Shown here: piece after piece, positions 41,401 through 49,458 of the stretch
Layout of the letters: the number at the start of each line of letters is the position of its first letter
Position numbering within the stretch: position 1 is the first letter of the stretch
From: Pseudarthrobacter sp. NIBRBAC000502770
Lineage (GTDB): Bacteria; Actinomycetota; Actinomycetes; Actinomycetales; Micrococcaceae
Direction of reading: 5' to 3'
Length of the DNA: 64,000 nt
NCBI RefSeq assembly: GCF_006517815.1
Contig: NZ_CP041198.1
Location: forward strand, 248,001 to 312,000
The notes under the pieces: generated by a model
What the model was told of the DNA's origin: nothing
What the model saw: only the letters and a program-made list of their open reading frames with translations
Database searches by the model: none
Program-made: the position numbers and the translations under genes

Positions 41401-41446
41401 GCTCCGGCCTTTCCAGCTCGTCACGTTGAGGTTTGCCCGGAAGTAG
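38414..41446 (+). CDS. Alpha-mannosidase, glycoside hydrolase family 38
   Basis: The 1010-residue retaining glycosidase releases alpha-linked mannose. The catalytic barrel shows the metal site GHAHIDSAWLW (His262/His264, Asp266) and the nucleophile Asp376 in WLPDSFGYSAALPQI. Middle and C-terminal beta domains follow, with TFNWEGIDGTRLFTHFPPVDTYNSD and QQFHDILPGSSIAWVH. Start TTG 38414 has AGAGGA six bases ahead. There is no signal peptide, so the enzyme is cytoplasmic and acts on imported or internal mannosides. The gene is monocistronic; a palindromic site upstream may be its operator. Confidence 0.93.
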   Translation: MHDDRRITEVRLARFVRERIAPAVYSRTVPLTLSSWEVPGEPVPALEAMRQDFQPQEHGASWGRPWGTTWLRLQGEVPESWGGSPDTAVEVVVDLGFTTEAPGFQCEGIAWRSDGSIIKAISPRNQYIPLKLLGSGMAVDFYVEAAANPDMAQGWTFAATPLGDKATAGDAPQYRLGTIAIAELNQTVWELQQDVWTLAGLMEQLPLELPRRHEILRALEHMMDVMDPEDVAGTAAAGRRALADVLTRPAYASAHQLVATGHAHIDSAWLWPVRETIRKCARTFSNVVALMDEDPNFVFSCSSAQQLAWIKELYPDLFSRIREKVRAGQFVPVGGMWVESDTNMPGGEAMARQFVEGKGFFLAEFGIECREAWLPDSFGYSAALPQIVKSAGSRWFLTQKISWNQTNRMPHHTFNWEGIDGTRLFTHFPPVDTYNSDLSARDLAHAERNYRDHGRGTVSLVPFGYGDGGGGPTREMLAAAARTADLEGSPKVRVGSAESFFRQAEEDYSALPVWVGEMYLELHRGTYTSQAQTKKGNRRSEHLLREAELWCATAAVRGGGAYDYPGAELQRLWQLVLLQQFHDILPGSSIAWVHQDAERNYQAVENALEALISRAAAEMLGTGSRQFLLNAAPHPRDGVPALGAAEPALSPEPVRATPHDGGYVLDNGVIRAVVDADGLLSSLRDHASGREAIAPGQRGNLLELHRDTPNEWDAWDIDEFYRRNVTPLVHAESVRLDGGGGSAVVVVERLAGTSPLTQRITLAPGSASLEITTSVDWQEREKLLKLGFALDVRADRSAAETQFGHVFRPTHTNTSWEAAKFEICAHRWIHVGEPGYGVAVSNSSTYGHDVGRSIRESDGGTTTTVRLSLLRAPKFPDPDADRGRHELTVAIRPGAGIADAVQEGYRTNLAPRLVTGAHGVEPLFSVSNPALVIEAVKLAQDGSGDVVVRLYESLGQRSAGNITANFPVREVVPTDLLERPAEAAGVEPCDNRAVLQLRPFQLVTLRFARK

Positions 41447-41667
41447 GAGTTCCTTGCCCGGGCTGGAGGCAGGTTGGGGGCCTTAAACAGGCTGAGTGGG
41501 GGCGGTCCCCAACGATCCGCCACCACTCATCCCCCCAATGTGTGCAAAGGCCCCCGGAGCTGCCGGCGTTTTGGAATTTATCCCCGTTCGAAAACACTGG
41601 GACAGCCCCGCCTTCACACATTCATGATTGTGTCACACTCTAATGATTTTGTGAAAGCGGGTGCAGG

Positions 41668-42405
41668 TTACGTTTCGGTAGATGTCTTTTGGCGGGCCCC
41701 GCTTCGTCCATTTACCACCCGGGCGGCCCAAATTAGGGCCAGGCCAACTACGAAGCACAGCACCGCCGTGTAGTTGATGATGAACTCAATGTGGCCGAGG
41801 GCCGGCGGTATCAGAGGGAACGACAAGGTCAGCCCCGTCGCCACGGCGCCAAGGGCCAGCAGGGCGGCGGCAGCCCGGATTAGGGCGGGTAGCCGACTCG
41901 ATACGGCGCGGACCATGGCCGGGAGCAGGGCGAGCGCAACAAAGGCGGGGTACGCGCGGCCGGCAGCCCCGTAATATTCGAGCAGCGCGGAGTTCCAGGG
42001 GTCGGTGCCCACTACGCCCGTAAGTCCCGCGGCGGAACCGCTGGTGTCCATCAGGAAGAACAGTGTCACGGCGACCGCGGATATGACGGCGAGGACTGCC
42101 ATTCCTGTCCGGCCGGTGATGAGCCGGTAGGCGTCCTTTGCACCAAACCCACGGGAAATGCGGATGCCCATGAAATAGATGGCGGCGAAGATCACGAACC
42201 GGAGCAGCAGGTTGGCCAGGTTGATTCCCCCCAGCGCCTGGTCGATCACCAGATAGGGGCCCTGGATGCTCAACAGGATGGCCAGGGTCATCATGGCAAA
42301 GATGCCGAACAGCGACCGGTTCTCACCGCGGAGGGTGCTGGGAATGCGGGCCGCTGCAACGAATGCGCAGACGGCCAGCGTGGTCCATTGAAGGGTCTCG
42401 ATCAT
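41668..42405 (-). CDS. Seven-TM membrane protein of unknown function
   Basis: The 245-residue protein is almost wholly hydrophobic with about seven membrane segments (near residues 5-19, 32-50, 63-84, 99-117, 145-165, 178-198, 205-228) and a short basic C-terminus. I do not recognise a family with confidence; it looks weakly like the membrane proteins that accompany HTH regulators in actinobacteria. The start ATG 42405 overlaps the stop of the HTH-type gene (ATGA), and GGGAG lies eight bases upstream, so the two are translated together. It is convergent with the mannosidase gene. The 221-base gap holds no gene. Confidence 0.75.
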   Translation of the reverse strand: MIETLQWTTLAVCAFVAAARIPSTLRGENRSLFGIFAMMTLAILLSIQGPYLVIDQALGGINLANLLLRFVIFAAIYFMGIRISRGFGAKDAYRLITGRTGMAVLAVISAVAVTLFFLMDTSGSAAGLTGVVGTDPWNSALLEYYGAAGRAYPAFVALALLPAMVRAVSSRLPALIRAAAALLALGAVATGLTLSFPLIPPALGHIEFIINYTAVLCFVVGLALIWAARVVNGRSGARQKTSTET

Positions 42406-43132
42406 CCCAGGTTCTCCCAAATCTTTTCTGTCTGCGCCTGGTCCTGCTCCTGGCGGCGCAATACTTTGCCCAGTGCCTGGAGCCTGTCCCCGGCAAGCAC
42501 GGTGAGTTCTCCGTCAGAGAGGCTGGCCAGGGCAGCCTGCCGGGCTCCAGGGGGCCAGCCCGCCTCCTCCTCTGTGATGATTCCCGTAGCGACCAGTCCG
42601 CCGGCCGGTCCAACCCCCGCGGCAGCTGCGGTGGCCATGGCGAGCTCGGGCGACAGCCGGTTGGCGGTCAACTGCGCGGAGTAGTTTTGCGGGGCCACCC
42701 CGGTGGCGGCGGACACGCGGTGCCGGACCTCGCCGTCGTCAATGGCATCCACCCAGTTCTTTACGGAGGTCGCGTGCGGGGCCGGGCTGAGGGCAGGGGC
42801 GGCTGCTCCGCGGGGGCGTCCATGGCCGGCCGCGAGAGGAGCGCCCGGAGAAGGTCAGCGCTGGAAATCTGGCTTACCAGTTCGTTCCTGGTGGGCGGAC
42901 GCGGTGGGCCTGCCAGGGCACTGTAGGCATCGAACCCGGCCAGCGCGGATACCGGGTTGATCTTGTAGGCCCGGCTGATGCTGACCACGGTGGTGACGGA
43001 GACCTTGCCCCGGACCAGCTGCTGGGCGAGGGTGGTCCGCTTGATTCCTGAGACCCGGCAGACGTCGGCAGTGCTGGCATCCGGTGCGATGCCTTGCAGC
43101 CAGCGCTGGAACGCCTTGGCGGAAAGGGTCAT
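42402..43132 (-). pseudogene. HTH-type regulator, apparently broken by a frameshift
   Basis: The first part (43132 to 42761, 123 codons) encodes AFQRWLQGIAPDASTADVCRVSGIKRTTLAQQLVRGKVSVTTVVSISRAYKINPVSALAGF, a helix-turn-helix protein. It stops early after a Pro/Arg-rich run. The second part (from about 42830 to 42402), in the frame one base back, continues with DAIDDGEVRHRVSAATGVAPQNYSAQLTANRLSPEL and ends IWENLG. One extra C in the C5 run near 42812-42816 would join them through APRGAAAPALSPAPHATSVKNW. A GTG at 42752 could start a short second protein. Either the gene is a recent pseudogene or a base was missed in sequencing. Confidence 0.65.
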
Positions 43133-43204
43133 GGACGGCTCTCTGCAGAACGGGTGGTGCTGACGATTTTACCGTGCCCCGCCGGACGCTCCGTGCCGCT
43201 GATT

Positions 43205-43232
43205 TTGTCCGCGGCCCACAGTCGTCTATAGT
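43205..43232 (+). promoter_or_regulatory. Promoter upstream of the ABC-F gene leader
   Basis: TTGTCC (43205-43210) and TATAGT (43227-43232) lie 16 bases apart. Start would be near 43239, giving a leader of about 140 bases before the ABC-F start codon. Confidence 0.6.
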
Positions 43233-43289
43233 TGATGGTCGAGCCCGTTGGTCCGTACACCCCCCAAGTCCGGACCAGCGGGTTCTTCT

Positions 43290-43382
43290 ATGTCCTGCAG
43301 CCCCAGCGGCGCCGCGGCCTGTTTGTGCCGCCTCTGCCGGCCGTCAACGGCTGTCCGGGCAGCGGCGAAAGGACCACCATGA
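43290..43382 (+). CDS. Possible leader peptide overlapping the ABC-F start
   Basis: A 30-codon open frame starts ATG 43290 (MSCSPSGAAACLCRLC) and ends at TGA 43380-43382, overlapping the ABC-F start by ATGA. It contains four Cys, three in a C-x-C-x2-C run, and lies in the leader. It has no strong ribosome binding site, so it may be chance; the overlap and position match leader peptides of resistance-type ABC-F genes. Confidence 0.35.
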   Translation: MSCSPSGAAACLCRLCRPSTAVRAAAKGPP

Positions 43383-45040
43383 CTGCAACGCTTGTCGCCA
43401 AGGACATTTCCGGCGGCCACGGCCACCGCACCCTTTTTTCCGGGCTCTCCCTGACCGTAGCCCCCGGCGACGTCGTCGGGGTCGTGGGCGCCAACGGCGC
43501 CGGGAAGTCCACGCTGCTGCGCCTCCTGGCCGGTGTTGACCAACCGCAGGAAGGCTCCGTCAGCCTTGCCCCGGCCGATGCCTTCGTCGGCTGGCTGCCC
43601 CAGGAACACGAACGTGTTCCCGGCGAAACGGTGGCAGGGTACATCGCCCGCCGGACCGGCTGCGCCGAAGCCACCCACGAGATGGAGTCCACCGCCGAGG
43701 GCCTTGGCTCCGGTGCCCCCGGGGCAGATGATGCGTACGCCCGGGCCTTTGACCGCTGGATGGCCTCCGGCGCCGCCGACCTGGATGACCGCATCCCTGC
43801 CGTGCTTGCGGAGCTGGGCCTGGACGCTGGTCCCGAAGCGCTGATGACCGGGCTTTCCGGCGGCCAGGCGGCGCGGGTGGCGCTCGCAGCCCTGCTGCTG
43901 AGCCGTTTCGACGTGGTGCTGCTGGACGAGCCCACGAATGACCTGGACCTCGCCGGGCTGGCCACGCTCGAAAACTTTGTGACGGGATTGCGCGGCGGGG
44001 TGGTGCTGGTCAGCCATGACCGTGAGTTCCTGGCCCGCTGTGTGACGCGCGTGGTTGAGCTGGACCTGGCCCAGAACAGCGTGGCAGTCTACGACGGCGG
44101 CTACGACGCCTTCCTCGAGGAGCGCGCCGTGGCGCGGCGGCACGCCCGCGAGAAGTACGAGGACTTCGCCGCCACCAAGGCAGACCTGGTATCCCGGGCC
44201 CGGACCCAGCGTGAGTGGAGTTCGCAGGGCGTCCGGAACGCCATGAAGAAGAACCCTGACAACGACAAGATCCGGCGCGCCGCGAGCACCGAGTCCTCCG
44301 AGAAACAGGCCCAAAAAGTCCGGCAGATGGAATCACGCATCGCCAGGCTGGACGTGGTGGAGGAGCCCCGGAAGGAATGGCAGCTGCAGTTCAGCATTGG
44401 GCAGGCGCCGCGCTCCAGCGCCGTCGTCGCCACCCTGCGCAACGCCGTGGCACGCCAGGGCAGCTTCACACTGGGACCCGTGAACCTCCAGCTCAATGGC
44501 GGTGAGCGGATCGGGATCACGGGCCCGAACGGCGCCGGGAAGTCCACCCTGCTGCGCCTCCTGCTGGGAACCCAGGCACCGGACGACGGCGACGCCTCCC
44601 TGGGTGCCACCGTCGCCGTCGGCGAAATCGACCAGGCCCGCGGCCTGCTTGACGGTGCCCAGCCGCTGGGCGACGCCGTCGAAGCCGTACTGGCCGACTG
44701 GAACAGCGCCGACGTCCGCACCCTTCTGGCCAAGTTCGGCCTCAAGGCGGACCACACGTCGCGGACCGTGGATTCCCTCTCGCCGGGGGAGCGGACGCGG
44801 GCAGCCCTGGCCCTGCTCCAGGCGCGCGGCGTGAACCTGCTGGTGCTTGACGAACCCACCAACCACCTCGACCTGCCCGCCATCGAGCAGCTGGAAGAGG
44901 CCCTTGAAAGCTACGACGGAGCGCTGCTGCTGGTCACCCATGACCGCCGGCTGCTCGAAAATGTCCGACTCGACTACCGGTGGCACCTGGAAAACGGCAC
45001 GGTCCAGGAGCTCCACCACACTGCAAGCCAGGAGAAATAA
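43379..45040 (+). CDS. ABC-F family ribosome-associated ATPase
   Basis: The 553-residue protein has two ATP-binding domains and no membrane segment, as in ABC-F proteins that bind the ribosomal E site. Domain 1: Walker A GANGAGKST, signature LSGGQAARV, Walker B VVLLDEPTNDLD. Domain 2: GPNGAGKST, LSPGERTRA, LVLDEPTNHLD. The inter-domain linker (about 250-330) is rich in charged residues (RRHAREKYEDFAATKADLVSRARTQREWSSQG). It may be an antibiotic-resistance factor or an EttA-like housekeeping protein; I cannot tell which. Start ATG 43379 has GAAAGGA. The next gene (ABC exporter) follows after 2 bases and is probably co-transcribed. Confidence 0.93.
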   Translation: MTATLVAKDISGGHGHRTLFSGLSLTVAPGDVVGVVGANGAGKSTLLRLLAGVDQPQEGSVSLAPADAFVGWLPQEHERVPGETVAGYIARRTGCAEATHEMESTAEGLGSGAPGADDAYARAFDRWMASGAADLDDRIPAVLAELGLDAGPEALMTGLSGGQAARVALAALLLSRFDVVLLDEPTNDLDLAGLATLENFVTGLRGGVVLVSHDREFLARCVTRVVELDLAQNSVAVYDGGYDAFLEERAVARRHAREKYEDFAATKADLVSRARTQREWSSQGVRNAMKKNPDNDKIRRAASTESSEKQAQKVRQMESRIARLDVVEEPRKEWQLQFSIGQAPRSSAVVATLRNAVARQGSFTLGPVNLQLNGGERIGITGPNGAGKSTLLRLLLGTQAPDDGDASLGATVAVGEIDQARGLLDGAQPLGDAVEAVLADWNSADVRTLLAKFGLKADHTSRTVDSLSPGERTRAALALLQARGVNLLVLDEPTNHLDLPAIEQLEEALESYDGALLLVTHDRRLLENVRLDYRWHLENGTVQELHHTASQEK

Positions 45041-45042
45041 CC

Positions 45043-46956
45043 ATGAGCATGGACCGCGTTGCGTGGAGCTCGCTCTACAACATCAGCACCGCCAAGAGCG
45101 GCTCCAAGCCGTTCTCAAAGGAGACCCTGAAGCGGGTGCTGGCCTTCGCCGCTCCGCACAGGGGCAAGCTCATCGCCTTCGTGCTCTCCTCCATCGCAGC
45201 GGCCTTCCTGGCCGTCGCCACCCCGGTGCTCGCCGGCCAGGTGGTTGACGCCATCATCGCCAAGACGGATGCCGGCACCGTGATCTGGCTGGCCGTGCTG
45301 ATCGCCATCGTGGCCGTGGGCGAAGCCGGGGTGGGGCTGCTGACCCGCTGGCTGTCCTCGACCATCGGCGAAGGCGTCATCGTGGACCTGCGCACCCGGG
45401 TGTTCGACCACGTGCAGCGCATGCCCATTGCCTTCTTCACCCGCACCCGGACAGGAGCATTGGTCAGCCGCCTCAACAACGACGTCATCGGAGCGCAGTC
45501 CGCCTTTGCCGGCACGCTCTCCGGCGTGGTGAGCAACTCCGTGGCTCTGGCCCTGACCCTGGTCGTGATGCTCAACAAGTCCTGGCTGGTCACCGTGCTC
45601 GCCATGGTGCTGCTGCCGATCTTCCTGATCCCGGCCCGCCGCATGGGCTCCAAACTGGCGGACCTGCGCCGCGAAGCCGCTGCGCACAACGCGGCCATGG
45701 GCACCCAGATGACGGAGCGGTTCTCCGCGCCCGGCGCCACACTGGTGAAGCTGTTCGGCCGCCCGGATGAGGAATCCCGCGAGTTCGCCGCCCGCGCGGG
45801 CCGTGTCCGCGATATCGGCGTCCGCATGGCCATGCTGCAGTTCACGTTCGTCACGGCCCTGACGCTGGTGTCAGCGCTCGCGCTCGCGCTGGTTTACGGA
45901 CTGGGCGGCTGGCTCGCCCTGGGCGGCCAGCTCGCGCCCGGGGACGTGGTGGTCCTTGCGCTGCTGCTGACGCGGCTCTATGCCCCGCTCACGGCGCTGT
46001 CCAACGCCCGCGTTGAAGTCATGAGCGCACTGGTCAGTTTTGAACGGGTCTTTGAGATCCTGGACCTGAAGCCGCTCATCCAGCAGAAACCGGACGCCGT
46101 GCCCGTTCCGGCCGGGCCCGTGTCCGTGGAGTTCGACAACGTCCGCTTCGCCTACCCCTCGGCGGACAAGGTCTCCCTGGCCTCCCTGGAGGAAGTCTCC
46201 ACCCTTGACACCCGGGGCGGCGAGGAAGTGCTGCACGGCGTCAGCTTCCGGGTGGAACCAGGACAGACGGTGGCCCTGGTGGGCTCCTCCGGGGCCGGAA
46301 AGTCCACCATCGCCCAGTTGCTGTCGCGCCTTTACGACGTCGATTCGGGCGCCGTGCGTCTTGGCGGCACCGCGCCGGGGACGGGGCTGGACGTCCGGGA
46401 CGCCACCTTCGATTCGCTGCGGGACACCCTGGGCATGGTCACCCAGGACGGCCACCTGTTCCACGAAACCATCGCCTCCAACCTCCGGCTGGCCCGGCCC
46501 GACGCCACGGACGAAGACATGTGGGACGTCCTGCGCCAGGCACGCCTCGAGACCATGATCAGGTCCCTGCCGGACGGCCTGGAGACCGTGGTGGGGGAGC
46601 GCGGGTACCGGCTTTCCGGCGGCGAACGCCAGCGCCTGACCATCGCCCGGCTCCTGATCGCCCAACCCCGGGTCGTCATCCTCGATGAGGCCACTGCTGC
46701 ACTGGACTCCACGAACGAAGCCGCCGTGCAGGCAGCCCTGGGCGCCGCGCTCGAGGGCCGGACCGCCGTCGTGATTGCGCACCGGCTCTCCACCGTGCGC
46801 GCGGCGGACGCCATCCTGGTGGTGGAAGGCGGCCAAATCGTGGAACGGGGAACCCACACCGAACTGCTGGCGGCGGACGGCCGCTACGCCGAGCTGTACC
46901 GGACACAGTTTGCCGAGGCCACGGCTGTGGCGCAGGAGTCGGTCCCCGAGTTCTAG
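45043..46956 (+). CDS. ABC transporter, fused permease and ATP-binding domains
   Basis: The 637-residue half-transporter has an N-terminal six-segment exporter domain (about residues 35-330) and an ATPase domain (about 375-625) with Walker A GSSGAGKST, signature LSGGERQRL, Walker B VVILDEATAALDS and the switch His (IAHRLST). It should work as a homodimer exporting a lipid, peptide or drug; substrate not deducible. The start ATG 45043 has AGGAGAAATAACC upstream and comes two bases after the ABC-F stop, so the ABC-F and exporter genes form an operon. That pairing is suggestive of a resistance module. Confidence 0.94.
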   Translation: MSMDRVAWSSLYNISTAKSGSKPFSKETLKRVLAFAAPHRGKLIAFVLSSIAAAFLAVATPVLAGQVVDAIIAKTDAGTVIWLAVLIAIVAVGEAGVGLLTRWLSSTIGEGVIVDLRTRVFDHVQRMPIAFFTRTRTGALVSRLNNDVIGAQSAFAGTLSGVVSNSVALALTLVVMLNKSWLVTVLAMVLLPIFLIPARRMGSKLADLRREAAAHNAAMGTQMTERFSAPGATLVKLFGRPDEESREFAARAGRVRDIGVRMAMLQFTFVTALTLVSALALALVYGLGGWLALGGQLAPGDVVVLALLLTRLYAPLTALSNARVEVMSALVSFERVFEILDLKPLIQQKPDAVPVPAGPVSVEFDNVRFAYPSADKVSLASLEEVSTLDTRGGEEVLHGVSFRVEPGQTVALVGSSGAGKSTIAQLLSRLYDVDSGAVRLGGTAPGTGLDVRDATFDSLRDTLGMVTQDGHLFHETIASNLRLARPDATDEDMWDVLRQARLETMIRSLPDGLETVVGERGYRLSGGERQRLTIARLLIAQPRVVILDEATAALDSTNEAAVQAALGAALEGRTAVVIAHRLSTVRAADAILVVEGGQIVERGTHTELLAADGRYAELYRTQFAEATAVAQESVPEF

Positions 46957-46980
46957 CGGTTCCTGGTCTCCCGCCGGTTC

Positions 46981-47397
46981 TCAGACTGCCCGCGCCGCCA
47001 GCAGGGGCAGGATGTGCTCAGTCAGCAGCGGCGCGAGGTCGTGGGGGAGGGCCGCGCCCGCCGGGGCGCTGATGTCCAGCCAGCGGATCTCCGCGATTTC
47101 AGCGGCGGGCGTGGCCTGCCATGTGCCCGGGGCGATGAAGACGGTAGCTTCGATGTCGGTGGCGGCCTCGTTCGCGGCGTCGGCGATCCACACCCCCATC
47201 AGTTCAAGCTCCTGCGGTCGGACCACGATCCCGACCTCCTCGGCGAGTTCCCTCGCAGCTGCCTGCACAGCGGTTTCGCCCGGCTCCGGCTTGCCTCCGG
47301 GATGCATGAACATGCCGGTCCCGCGCTTCCGAACGGTCAGGAGGCGCCCGGCGTCATCAAACACGCAGACAGCGGAGACCACGATCCGATCCTTCAT
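46981..47397 (-). CDS. Nudix hydrolase
   Basis: The 138-residue protein carries a complete Nudix box (GGKPEPGETAVQAAARELAEEVGI, about residues 34-57) with all expected Glu and Arg residues. The family hydrolyses nucleoside diphosphates linked to another moiety, for example oxidised nucleotides or NDP-sugars; the substrate is not known. The start ATG 47397 overlaps the end of the DUF6314 gene (stop at 47394) by 4 bases, so the two are translationally coupled. Confidence 0.93.
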   Translation of the reverse strand: MKDRIVVSAVCVFDDAGRLLTVRKRGTGMFMHPGGKPEPGETAVQAAARELAEEVGIVVRPQELELMGVWIADAANEAATDIEATVFIAPGTWQATPAAEIAEIRWLDISAPAGAALPHDLAPLLTEHILPLLAARAV

Positions 47398-47873
47398 TCG
47401 GTGATCCTTGCCAGGCGCGAGACGAGCAGCAAATCCTTGCGGGGACCGGTCACGTCCCAGCTGTAACTGAAGGCGTCCGGGCCCTGGCGTGTGTAGGAAA
47501 CACGGTAGGTGTCGGGATCGCACCAGTGGCTGTCCTGGCTTGTACCGGGGGCGAAGCCCATGCGGTGGAACGGCCTGCCGTCGGGAAAGAATACGTCCAG
47601 CGCATCGGGCTGCGGCAGGGGTTTCAGGACGTACTCGCGGGAGGCGGGGCCCGTGAAAGTAGGCCACCGCATGGTGCCTTCCTCGCGAAGGGCCAGGCCG
47701 CCGTCGTCCGTGGGGGTGAAAATCGCGACGCCGGAAAAGGTCCCGCGGGTGCCGTCCGACCTGTCCAGGAGGTCCCGCTCCACCAGCCAGCGGCCCGGCT
47801 GCCCCGGCTGGCTTGTTGGGCGGCGGCCCAGGAGGTAGGCGCGGAGGCTTGGCTCCGGGGAAGGAGAGTTCAA
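47394..47873 (-). CDS. DUF6314 family protein
   Basis: The 159-residue protein matches the DUF6314 family: LRAYLLGRRPTSQPGQPGRWLVERDLLDRSDGTRGTFSGVAIFTPTDDGGLALREEGTMRWPTFTGPASREYVLKP and DWSHWCDPDTYRVSYTRQ-like sequence (HWCDPDTYRVSYTRQGPDAFSYSWDVTGPRKD). Function is unknown. The only start that fits is TTG 47873, for which the ribosome binding site GAGGG would come from the 3' end of the tRNA-Arg just upstream (47875-47947). It overlaps the Nudix gene by 4 bases and probably forms a tRNA-DUF6314-Nudix transcript. Confidence 0.8.
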   Translation of the reverse strand: MNSPSPEPSLRAYLLGRRPTSQPGQPGRWLVERDLLDRSDGTRGTFSGVAIFTPTDDGGLALREEGTMRWPTFTGPASREYVLKPLPQPDALDVFFPDGRPFHRMGFAPGTSQDSHWCDPDTYRVSYTRQGPDAFSYSWDVTGPRKDLLLVSRLARITE

Positions 47874-47874
47874 G

Positions 47875-47947
47875 TGCCCTCGATTGGAATCGAACCAACG
47901 ACACCGGCTTTAGGAGAGCCGTGCTCTATCCACTGAGCTACGAGGGC
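47875..47947 (-). tRNA. tRNA-Arg (anticodon CCU)
   Basis: The minus strand folds into a standard 73-base cloverleaf. The acceptor stem is GCCCTCG with CGAGGGC, the D arm has GCTC and GAGC, the anticodon stem is CGGCT/AGCCG with loop CTCCTAA (anticodon CCT), and the T arm is GTTGG TTCGATT CCAAT. The discriminator base is A and CCA is not encoded. It reads AGG codons. The next gene on the strand begins two bases after its 3' end. Confidence 0.96.
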
Positions 47948-48029
47948 GCGCACCCGGGGGCCGGCGGGGCCGGTCCGTCCGGACACGGTTACAAGCATAC
48001 AAGGTGCCGGGCCGTACTACGCTCAAGGC

Positions 48030-48803
48030 ATGAGTCCAGCACCCACTGCCACTCCCGCCACTGCCGTCACCCCGAACGTGGCGTCCACCCGGCAGTACAT
48101 CGGGGCGTGGGCGGTGTTGAGCGTGCTGCAGTATTTCGCCGCCGAGGCTGCCGTGGCCATGGCGTGGGCGGGACCCCGCCCGTACGACCTGCGGACGGGG
48201 TACATCAGCGACCTGGGGGCGCTCCACTGCGGCATCTATTCCGGACGGGATGTCTGCTCGCCCCTGAACTGGCTCATGAATGCCTCGTTCGTGGTCCAGG
48301 GCCTGGGACTGCTGGTGGGGGCGGTACTGCTGACCTCGGGCCTGCTGCGCGTGGCCGCGCGGCCTGGCACGCGGGTGGACTGGCGGCGCCGGGAGCCCTG
48401 GCTTGCGGCCTCCGCAGTCCGGCTGCTCACCGGAGCCGCCGGGGCGGGAACCGTGGTGGTGGGGCTGGTCCCGGAGGATACGGGCTCACCCTGGCACTAC
48501 GCCGGCGCCATCACATATTTCATCTCCGGCGGGCTGGCATTGCTGGTGCTGGGCGTGCTGTGGCTTCGGAAGACCGGGATGGCGTGGTTCCTGCTGGTGT
48601 GCGGAGGCGTGTCGCTGGCGGCCACGGCCACGGGTGGACTGACCCGCATGGGGGTTCCCGAGCCTGGCACTTTGGAACGGCTGATGGGTTATCCGGTCAC
48701 GGTGGGGATGGCCGCAGCGGGGCTGGTCATCGCCCAGCGGGTGCATCGGCACCGGATGCAGCGGCGGGCGGAGGCAGCTGCCGCAAAGGCAACTGCCGTT
48801 TAG
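48030..48803 (+). CDS. DUF998-type membrane protein
   Basis: The 257-residue protein has about seven membrane segments. The loop after the first segment (GPRPYDLRTGYISDLGALHCG ... CSPLNWLMNASFVVQGLGLL) is typical of DUF998 proteins. Function is unknown; the family is usually described only as integral membrane. The C-terminal tail is basic and Ala-rich. The start ATG 48030 lies 82 bases from the divergent tRNA-Arg, so the gap between them must carry both promoters. It is convergent with the next gene (4-base overlap of the ends). Confidence 0.8.
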   Translation: MSPAPTATPATAVTPNVASTRQYIGAWAVLSVLQYFAAEAAVAMAWAGPRPYDLRTGYISDLGALHCGIYSGRDVCSPLNWLMNASFVVQGLGLLVGAVLLTSGLLRVAARPGTRVDWRRREPWLAASAVRLLTGAAGAGTVVVGLVPEDTGSPWHYAGAITYFISGGLALLVLGVLWLRKTGMAWFLLVCGGVSLAATATGGLTRMGVPEPGTLERLMGYPVTVGMAAAGLVIAQRVHRHRMQRRAEAAAAKATAV

Positions 48804-49426
48804 GGCTCTTTCCTCTTCCTGCTGTTGAGGAACACCGCCGCGGCCCCGGCCAGGAGGCTCAGCACCAGAAGGACCCAGCCTGCAATGGTGAGGCCGGATG
48901 CCAGGGCCACCTGGCCGGCGTCGGGACCTTCAGTGCCCATCATGGCGTCGATGGCCACGTTGCCCCACAGCCGCACCACGACGAACAGCATGGGCAAAGC
49001 CCAGAGCGCCCAGCGCACCGCCTTCCGCGCCACGTTGGTCCCAATGAGCAGCAGCCACGTGAACCCGAAGATCAGCGGGAAGAGGGTGCCCGCGGTCTTG
49101 TGGACGTAGTTCAGCTGGCCCAGGGCGTCGCTGTTCATGACCCCCTGCAGCCGGCCGATGTAGCCGGGGTCAAAACCACCAACCAACGAATCAGGCATGG
49201 CCATTTCCTGGGAGAGCTGGGTGAGCTGGGACAGGGTCAGCAGGTGCAGGTACCAGAACAGGAACAGGCTGGCCACCACGCCGGCAATGACGATCAGGTT
49301 GCTGTTGCCCTGCGCCTTTTCCGGCGTGCGAGCAGTGGTGGGGTTGACCACCGGTGGCAGGTGATGTTGCGGCACCGCCGCGTTGGCGCCGTGCTTCTTG
49401 ATCCGCTGGGCAGGGGTTTTGGCCAT
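48800..49426 (-). CDS. Four-TM membrane protein of unknown function
   Basis: The 208-residue protein begins MAKTPAQRIKKHGANAAVPQHHLPP (basic, cytoplasmic). About four membrane segments follow: near residues 43-67 (NLIVIAGVVASLFLFWYLHLLTL), 117-137 (GTLFPLIFGFTWLLLIGTN), 140-162 (ALWALPMLFVVVRLWG) and 183-205. It ends in a Arg/Lys-rich tail. I do not recognise the family. The start at 49426 is chosen over longer frames because the protein core begins here. It shares a divergent promoter region with the inositol-phosphatase-like gene. Confidence 0.75.
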   Translation of the reverse strand: MAKTPAQRIKKHGANAAVPQHHLPPVVNPTTARTPEKAQGNSNLIVIAGVVASLFLFWYLHLLTLSQLTQLSQEMAMPDSLVGGFDPGYIGRLQGVMNSDALGQLNYVHKTAGTLFPLIFGFTWLLLIGTNVARKAVRWALWALPMLFVVVRLWGNVAIDAMMGTEGPDAGQVALASGLTIAGWVLLVLSLLAGAAAVFLNSRKRKEP

Positions 49427-49458
49427 GCCACCATTATCCCGCCCCATAAACTGAACCC

